Shown: positions 59,474 through 64,000 of the stretch, one piece after another
Numbering within the stretch: position 1 is the stretch's first letter
How the letters are laid out: each line of letters begins with the position of its first letter
Assembly (NCBI RefSeq): GCF_000147815.2
Contig: NC_015957.1
Location: 2,294,001 to 2,358,000, forward strand
Direction: 5' to 3'
Origin: Streptomyces violaceusniger Tu 4113
GTDB lineage: Bacteria; Actinomycetota; Actinomycetes; Streptomycetales; Streptomycetaceae
DNA: 64,000 bases
The notes under the pieces: model-generated
Databases searched by the model: none
Told to the model about the DNA's origin: nothing
Seen by the model: the letters and a program-made list of their open reading frames with translations, nothing else
Program-made: the position numbers and the translations under genes

Positions 59474-60777
59474 TGCGCCGCCGGACGCTGCTGGCCGCGT
59501 CCGCCGCCGGGACACTGTCCGCCGCCGGGACCCTGCTCTCCGCCTGCGCGCCGGGACGGCGGCGGGCGTCCGACGGCCGGATCACCCTCCGCTTCCAGTC
59601 CCTGGCCTGGCAGCAGGAATCCATCGAGGCCAACAAGCAGTTGGTGGCGGAGTGGAACGCGACCCATCCCGACATCAGGGTCGACTACGTCCAGGGCAGT
59701 TGGGACAGCGTCCACGACCAACTGCTCACCTCCTTCGAGGGCGGTGAGGCGCCCGACATCATCCACGACGCCACCGACGACCTCGCCGACTTCGCCTACG
59801 GCGGCTATCTCGCCGATCTCACCGACCTGCTGCCCCAGCGGCTCAAGGACGAGATCCCGCCCCAGACCTGGCAGACCGCCACCTTCGCCGGTGGCATCCA
59901 CGGTGTGCCGTTCCTCCAGGAACCGCGCGTGCTCATCGCCAACCGCGGCCTGCTGGAGCGGTCCCGGGTGCGGATTCCCACCCCCGAACGGCCCTGGAGC
60001 TGGGCCGAGTTCGAGGACGCCGCCAAGGAGCTGACCCGCGACGGGACGTACGGCGTGGCCTGGCCGCTCAAGGAGCCCGTCTCCGCGACCCTCAACCTCT
60101 CCCTCTCCACCGGCGGCAAGGTCTTCCACCGGGGCGCGGACGGCAAGGTCACCGTCCGGTTCGACGCCGCCGACCAGCGGGTGCCCCGCGTCATCCACGA
60201 CCAGTTGGGCGGCGACCGCAGCGCCGCGCGGACCACCCTCGGCATGGGCGGCTCGGACACCCTCCCCGGCTTCTTCGGCGGGAAGTACGCGATGGTGCCC
60301 CTAGGTTTCTCCTACCGCCAGCAGATCGTGCAGCAGGCGCCCAAGGGCTTCGCCTGGACCGTACTGCCGTCCCCGGCCGGGCCCGGCGGCGACCAGCGGC
60401 AGGGGGTAAGCCCCCAGACGCTGTCCATCGCCGCCGACAGCCCGTACCAGCGGGAGGCGGCCCGCTTCATCGACTTCTTCCTGCGCCCACCGCATATGGT
60501 GCGGCTCGCCCGGGGCGACTGGATGCTCCCCACGGGCCTGACCGCACTCCGCGACCCCGCCCTGCACACCCGCCGGCACGGCTGGGCCACCGGCGCAGCC
60601 CTGGCCGGACGGCTGCGCCCGGCGCCCGCCCAGTCCGTGCGCGGCTATCCGGAGTGGAAGGACAAGGTGGCCACCCCGGCGCTGCAGGAGTACTACAGCG
60701 GGGCGATCGGGATGGGGGAGCTACGGAAGCGGCTGGTCGAGGACGGCAATCTGGTGCTCGCCCGCTACCAGCGATAG
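59473..60777 (+). CDS. Sugar ABC transporter substrate-binding lipoprotein
   Basis: A 434-residue family 1 binding protein. The signal ends in the lipobox LLSAC, so Cys25 is lipidated; an Arg-rich n-region (MRRRTLL) may allow Tat export. DITLRFQSLAWQQ-type first strand, EGGEAPDIIHDATDDL and FIDFFLRPPHMVRLA fit binding proteins for di- or oligosaccharides. The sugar is not predictable from sequence alone. Followed by two hairpins. Confidence 0.9.
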   Translation: MRRRTLLAASAAGTLSAAGTLLSACAPGRRRASDGRITLRFQSLAWQQESIEANKQLVAEWNATHPDIRVDYVQGSWDSVHDQLLTSFEGGEAPDIIHDATDDLADFAYGGYLADLTDLLPQRLKDEIPPQTWQTATFAGGIHGVPFLQEPRVLIANRGLLERSRVRIPTPERPWSWAEFEDAAKELTRDGTYGVAWPLKEPVSATLNLSLSTGGKVFHRGADGKVTVRFDAADQRVPRVIHDQLGGDRSAARTTLGMGGSDTLPGFFGGKYAMVPLGFSYRQQIVQQAPKGFAWTVLPSPAGPGGDQRQGVSPQTLSIAADSPYQREAARFIDFFLRPPHMVRLARGDWMLPTGLTALRDPALHTRRHGWATGAALAGRLRPAPAQSVRGYPEWKDKVATPALQEYYSGAIGMGELRKRLVEDGNLVLARYQR

Positions 60778-60795
60778 GAGCCGCCACCGGCGGTA

Positions 60796-60873
60796 GGTCC
60801 TGCTCCCGGTGGCAGGACCCGTCACCAGTAGAGGACCTGCTCCCAACGGGCAAAATCCTGCCCGGAGTTGGGA
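60796..60873. terminator. Two hairpins after the sugar ABC operon
   Basis: GGTCCTGC/GCAGGACC arms (60796-60803, 60812-60819), then TCCCAACGGGCA (60841-60852) pairing with TGCCC plus GTTGGGA (60859-60873, 3-base bulge). No T-run. Likely terminator of the ABC operon. Confidence 0.6.
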
Positions 60874-60992
60874 TCCGACAGGCGTCGGCCGGTCGCCGTG
60901 ACGGCCTCGCCGTCCGGCGCACCTGGCCGTGCCATGGACCCGGTCCCCCCAGCAGACCGTTACCCCTCGGCAAAGGTTGTCCTTGCCCGGTC

Positions 60993-61022
60993 TTGTCTCT
61001 TCTCTTAACAGATTCTTATCTT
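60993..61022 (+). promoter_or_regulatory. Promoter of the CDP-alcohol phosphotransferase gene
   Basis: TTGTCT (60993-60998), 18-base spacer, TATCTT (61017-61022), within an unusually AT-rich stretch 37 bases before the ATG. Confidence 0.5.
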
Positions 61023-61058
61023 CAGGTGAACTCCTTTCGAACGCCAGGAAGATTTCCC

Positions 61059-62072
61059 ATGCCCCGAGACATACCGCCGCTCGCCGAGGTCCGCCGGATC
61101 ACCGAGAAGAAGCGAGACGCGTGGTGGACCGTCATGCTCGTGGACCCGGTGGCCACACCGCTGGTCCGCTGGACCGCCAGGCACACCCGGGCCACCCCCA
61201 ACCAGCTCACCTGGGGTGCCTTCCTGGTGGGCCTCGGCTCCGCCGCGTGCTTCGCTCAGGGCGACTGGAGATGGCTGCTGCTCGGGGCCGTGCTCTACCA
61301 CGTGAGCTTCATCTTCGACTGCATGGACGGCAAGCTGGCCCGGCTGACCGGCACCGGCTCGGTCTTCGGGGCCTGGCTGGACTTCGTCTTCGACCGGATC
61401 CGGGTGCTGGTCTGCTCGGTCGCCCTGATGGGCGGCCAGTACGCGCGCACCGACGACGTCCTGTATCTGTGGCTGGCGCTGGCCGTCGCGTCCCTGGACT
61501 CGCTGCGCTACATCGACTCGCTGGAGATCTTCAAGATCCGGCATGGGATGCGCAAGCAGATCAAGGCCCGGATGCGGGCGGCCCGCAAGGCCGAGAACCA
61601 GGCCGAGTTGGCCTTCATGGAGGACCTGCTGCGGGAGAACCCCGAGGCCGATCTGGAGACGGACCGCGACACGGTGGCTCCGTTGGAGCCGGTGGCGCCC
61701 CTGGAGACCACGGCGGCTGACACGGCGCCCCTGGAGGCCACGGCGGCCCAGCGTAGCCGCCCCGCCGTCGTTGATCTGCACCAGGAGTTCCGGCGCCGCT
61801 TCCCGTGGTGGGTCCGGTGCCGGAACTTCCTGCTGCGCCACCGCATCCGCGCTCATCTCATCAGCGGCATCGAGTTCCAGATGGGCGTGTTCATCATCGG
61901 CCCGGCCGTCGACGCGGTGGTGGCGACGACCGTCATATCGGGTGCGCTGCTGCTCGTCTTCGAGCTGGCCATCATCTACAAATTGCTGCTGTCCACTCGG
62001 GACTTCACCCGCACCATCAACTCCTTCGAGACGGCGGAACCCCTTCGAGCCACCACCTCGGTCAGCTCCTGA
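61059..62072 (+). CDS. CDP-alcohol phosphatidyltransferase-family membrane protein
   Basis: A 337-residue membrane enzyme carrying the full D-x2-DG-x2-AR-x8-G-x3-D-x3-D signature (FDCMDGKLARLTG, then GAWLDFVFDR, about residues 87-113), followed by several helices. It joins a CDP-activated lipid or alcohol to a second alcohol; the N-terminus ATPNQLTWGAF is also typical. A variable, Pro/Glu/Thr-rich loop (about 205-235) breaks the helices, so the exact product is not predicted. ATG preceded by AGGAAG. The 3' end overlaps erm by 97 bases. Confidence 0.88.
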   Translation: MPRDIPPLAEVRRITEKKRDAWWTVMLVDPVATPLVRWTARHTRATPNQLTWGAFLVGLGSAACFAQGDWRWLLLGAVLYHVSFIFDCMDGKLARLTGTGSVFGAWLDFVFDRIRVLVCSVALMGGQYARTDDVLYLWLALAVASLDSLRYIDSLEIFKIRHGMRKQIKARMRAARKAENQAELAFMEDLLRENPEADLETDRDTVAPLEPVAPLETTAADTAPLEATAAQRSRPAVVDLHQEFRRRFPWWVRCRNFLLRHRIRAHLISGIEFQMGVFIIGPAVDAVVATTVISGALLLVFELAIIYKLLLSTRDFTRTINSFETAEPLRATTSVSS

Positions 62073-62875
62073 GCCAGGACCAGCCACTGCTCCGGCGACA
62101 CATACGCCACCACCACCTCCCGCCCCAGCCCGGCCGCCCGGAACGCCCGGTCGAGTGCGCGGGCGGGACAGATCCGGCGCAGTGACGCGTGGAGCGAGCC
62201 GCCGAGCCCGGTGAAGCCCAGCTCGACCAGGTCCGCGTAGGCGGACCGGGCCACCGGATCGGTGAGCAGCGGGCGCGGCCGCCGGGTCAGCCGCAGGATC
62301 CCGCCGTCGACCGCGGGCACCGGCCGGAACGCGGCACGCGCCACCCGCCCGCACAGCCGCCACTCGACCTCCGGCCAGGACCGTACGGTCAGCAGGGACC
62401 AACGGCCGTAGTCCCCGGTGCGCTTACGGGCGTACTCCGCCTGCGTGAGCAGCGTCGCGGAGGTCAGACGGGGCGCCGCCCGCAGCGCCCAGGCCACGAT
62501 CTCGGCGGTACGGGCGTAGGGCACGTTGCCGACCAGGGCGAACGGCTCGCGCGGCGGCGCCGCGTCCAGGAAGTCCTGGTGCACCACCCGGACCTGCGGA
62601 TACCGGGCGAGCCGCTCCCGCAGCCCCGGGATCAGATGCCGGTCGATCTCATAGCTGATCAGCTCACGGCAGCGCGGAGCCAGCGCCTCGGTGAGCACCC
62701 CCTTGCCCGCGCCGACCTCCACCAGGAGATCGCCGGGCCCGGGGCGGGCGGCGCGTACGACGCGGGCGACGGCGCCCGGGTCGACGAGGAAGTTCTGCCC
62801 GTACGCGCGCCTCGCGCGGTCGCGTTCGGTGCGGCGTGGGGTAGGGAGTTGGTGTCGATTGCGGGCCACGGCCAC
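61976..62875 (-). CDS. erm: Erm-family 23S rRNA (adenine-N6) methyltransferase
   Basis: A 299-residue methylase of A2058 in 23S rRNA, giving resistance to macrolides, lincosamides and streptogramin B. N-terminal YGQNFLVDPGAVARVVR, SAM motif LLVEVGAGKGVLTEAL (about 50-65), motif IV LVGNVPYARTAEIV (catalytic NVPY), and C-terminal GGSLHASLRR. A basic N-terminal stretch and a 20-residue C-terminal tail extend it. GTG start with AAAGGA five bases upstream. The C-terminus lies inside the convergent neighbour. It could be self-protection of a producer or a housekeeping-type resistance gene; no macrolide genes are in view. Confidence 0.9.
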   Translation of the reverse strand: MAVARNRHQLPTPRRTERDRARRAYGQNFLVDPGAVARVVRAARPGPGDLLVEVGAGKGVLTEALAPRCRELISYEIDRHLIPGLRERLARYPQVRVVHQDFLDAAPPREPFALVGNVPYARTAEIVAWALRAAPRLTSATLLTQAEYARKRTGDYGRWSLLTVRSWPEVEWRLCGRVARAAFRPVPAVDGGILRLTRRPRPLLTDPVARSAYADLVELGFTGLGGSLHASLRRICPARALDRAFRAAGLGREVVVAYVSPEQWLVLAQELTEVVARRGSAVSKELMVRVKSRVDSSNL

Positions 62876-62894
62876 GGTCCTTTCGGAGCCGGGC

Positions 62895-62928
62895 GGGCGG
62901 CAGCAGCGCGGAACGGGCCCTGCCGCCC
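62895..62928 (-). promoter_or_regulatory. Hairpin just upstream of the erm ribosome site
   Basis: Perfect 9-base arms GGGCGGCAG and CTGCCGCCC separated by 16 bases, ending about 20 bases before the GTG. It could be an attenuator stem, or simply GC-rich chance. Confidence 0.45.
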
Positions 62929-63063
62929 GTCCCGGAACGAGTGATTCCTGGACTGGCGGGGCCCTGGCCGAGGGCGCGTGGGGGTAAGGGATCAGCTCAC
63001 AGCGAGAAATCGGCTCACCGCGGGAGACGATCGGAAACCGGGCGAGTCAGCGGCTCGGGCCGC

Positions 63064-63225
63064 TCACAGACTCATGGAGACACCGGGCGCGTCCGGGCCG
63101 GCCAGGGCACCGGGGCCGCGCCGCGGGCGGCGGGTAAGCGAAGGCGAGACGCGCGCACACGCCACCCGGGCACAGCCGCGGGTGTTGACGCGGGTGAACA
63201 CGCCGATGCCGGGACTGCCGCCCAT
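63064..63225 (-). CDS. 53-residue candidate erm leader peptide
   Basis: ATG 63225 reads MGGSPGIGVFTRVNTRGCAR and onward to a TGA at 63064 (53 residues, Arg/Pro-rich end). GGAAGGAG is 6 bases before the ATG. It lies in the transcript between the predicted promoter and erm, where inducible erm genes carry a leader peptide that stalls ribosomes. No known stalling sequence was matched. Confidence 0.5.
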   Translation of the reverse strand: MGGSPGIGVFTRVNTRGCARVACARVSPSLTRRPRRGPGALAGPDAPGVSMSL

Positions 63226-63249
63226 CGGTGTGCTCCTTCCGTGCGCGCG

Positions 63250-63321
63250 TACGCGAAACGTCGCGTATGCGGATCTCCGCCGTATCCCCGCACCGTAGGG
63301 ACCGGGTACGACCAGTCGCAA
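63250..63321 (-). promoter_or_regulatory. Predicted erm-leader promoter and palindrome
   Basis: On the minus strand TTGCGA (63321-63316) is followed by 18 bases and TACGGT (63297-63292). Just downstream, TACGCG (63250-63255) and CGCGTA (63262-63267) form an inverted repeat in the early transcribed region. The predicted start gives a leader of about 410 bases before the erm GTG. Confidence 0.5.
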
Positions 63322-63433
63322 CGCCTTTTTCCACCCTCGACTCCTCAAGACGCCGAACCGGCCACACGGTCCGAAGACCATGTGGCCGGTTGGCGGGTGC
63401 GCGACTGCGCGGTTGCGCGGGCGCCTGGAGCGG

Positions 63434-64000
63434 TCAGACCCTGGCGTGCCGGGGCCGGTCGTCCGCGTCCGGCCTCGCGGGGGCACCCACCAGGGAGGTC
63501 GGCCGCTGGGCCGGGGCGGGCTCGTCGTGGGCGAGGTCCGGGAGCCACCGCAGCCACTTCGGCAGGTACCAGTTGCGCTCGCCGAGCAGCAGCATCGCGG
63601 CCGGGAGGAGCACCCCCCGGATGACGGTGGCGTCGATGAGGACCGCGGCCGCCAGGCCCACGCCCATCTGCTTCATGGACTGCATCGACAGCGTGCCGAA
63701 GATGGAGAAGACCGCGACCATGATGACGGCGGCGCTGGTGACCACGCCCGCCGTGGTGACCACACCGTGCACCACCGCGTCCTTGGTGTTACGCCCGGCC
63801 AGGCGCGCCTCGCGGATCCGGGAGACCACGAAGACGTGGTAGTCCATGCTCAGCCCGAAAAGGATCACGAAGAGGAACAGTGGCAGCCACGAGACGATCG
63901 CGCCCACGCCCTCCGCGCCCACCAGCCCCGCGCCCCAGCCGTGCTGGAAGACCGCGGTGAGGATGCCGTACGCGGCGCCCACCGACAGCAGGTTGAGCAC
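63434..64000 (-). CDS. MMPL-family transporter, C-terminal part
   Basis: The last 188 residues of an RND/MMPL membrane exporter whose N-terminus lies beyond the window. GLSMDYHVFVVSRIREARLA is the conserved MMPL C-terminal motif with the Asp-Tyr pair, followed by GVVTTAGVVTSAAVIMVAVF and IDATVIRGVLLPAAMLLLGE. These proteins move lipids or polyketides across the membrane. The soluble tail is Pro/Arg-rich. The stop is about 560 bases from the erm start, same strand. Confidence 0.92.
   Translation of the reverse strand: MLNLLSVGAAYGILTAVFQHGWGAGLVGAEGVGAIVSWLPLFLFVILFGLSMDYHVFVVSRIREARLAGRNTKDAVVHGVVTTAGVVTSAAVIMVAVFSIFGTLSMQSMKQMGVGLAAAVLIDATVIRGVLLPAAMLLLGERNWYLPKWLRWLPDLAHDEPAPAQRPTSLVGAPARPDADDRPRHARV

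Noticed and set aside
61976..62875. KsgA (16S rRNA dimethyltransferase) for the Erm call
   Set aside because: The NVPY context, GQNFLVDPG and basic N-terminal tail fit Erm better than KsgA; a KsgA would normally sit beside ipk/ispE.
62876..63433. A protein-coding gene filling the erm upstream gap
   Set aside because: Apart from the SD-linked 53-codon ORF, open frames here are Arg/Pro-rich on both strands and lack start signals.

Overview
The window is very GC-rich, gene-dense actinobacterial DNA and almost certainly comes from a Streptomyces chromosome. The evidence is strong third-position GC bias, many GTG starts, frequent ATGA/GTGA overlaps, rare TTA (bldA-type) codons confined to a few genes, a CebR-type operator, an ABC sugar importer without its own ATPase, a stand-alone murC, and HemY/HemQ of the actinobacterial coproporphyrin-dependent heme pathway. 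Names are by motif recognition from the translated sequence; no database was searched. No rRNA, tRNA or CRISPR array was seen.

Layout. 1-5.4 kb: aromatic catabolism, with an MFS transporter, an IclR regulator and 4-hydroxybenzoate 3-hydroxylase (pobA) on the minus strand, divergent from a double-length tandem IclR regulator whose stop overlaps the start of the heme gene hemY/cgoX, followed by hemQ/chdC. 7.7-13.4 kb: a secreted tripeptidyl aminopeptidase, then a minus-strand set of a DUF692/MNIO enzyme, a TIGR04222-type membrane protein with a seven-Cys Gly-rich tail, a tnpB relic, and a second tail-less TIGR04222-like protein. 13.7-24.8 kb: a class A PBP with a degenerate transpeptidase site, a polysaccharide deacetylase-like protein, a membrane glycosyltransferase-like protein, a molybdopterin oxidoreductase fused to a cytochrome-b-like membrane part, and a four-gene glycan operon (GT2, DUF2064, methyltransferase, GT-C). 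24.9-30 kb: a two-component system, an NAD epimerase with an inserted Cys/His cluster, and a methyltransferase behind PHO-box-like repeats. 30-38.4 kb: MepB-like, PTH2-like and ZapE/AFG1-like proteins, an ABC exporter with a repetitive tail, a RibD-type reductase, murC and msrB. 38.5-49 kb: trehalose/glycogen genes treZ, treY and glgX, interleaved with a GNAT, a cellulose-active-type LPMO behind a CebR box, and a quinone-oxidoreductase/HxlR divergent pair. 49.3-57.5 kb: a secreted protein plus a copper-amine-oxidase-like protein, a HEPN protein, a GntR/ABC ATPase pair, a DnaQ-like exonuclease, a TIGR03086-like protein and an APH-like protein. 57.6-60.8 kb: a sugar ABC importer. 61-64 kb: a CDP-alcohol phosphotransferase, an Erm rRNA methylase with a long leader, and the C-terminal part of an MMPL transporter.

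The best candidate for an under-described system is the MNIO plus Cys/Gly-tailed membrane protein pair at 11.1-13.4 kb: the enzyme keeps every metal ligand I can map by spacing, and the two genes are translationally coupled. Other items to note are the PBP with SxxK changed to TxxT and KTG to KAG, an ABC ATPase whose Walker A lysine is Met, an erm leader with promoter, SD-equipped leader ORF and hairpin, a fourfold reiterated translation start, and tandem duplications that copy gene 3' ends.
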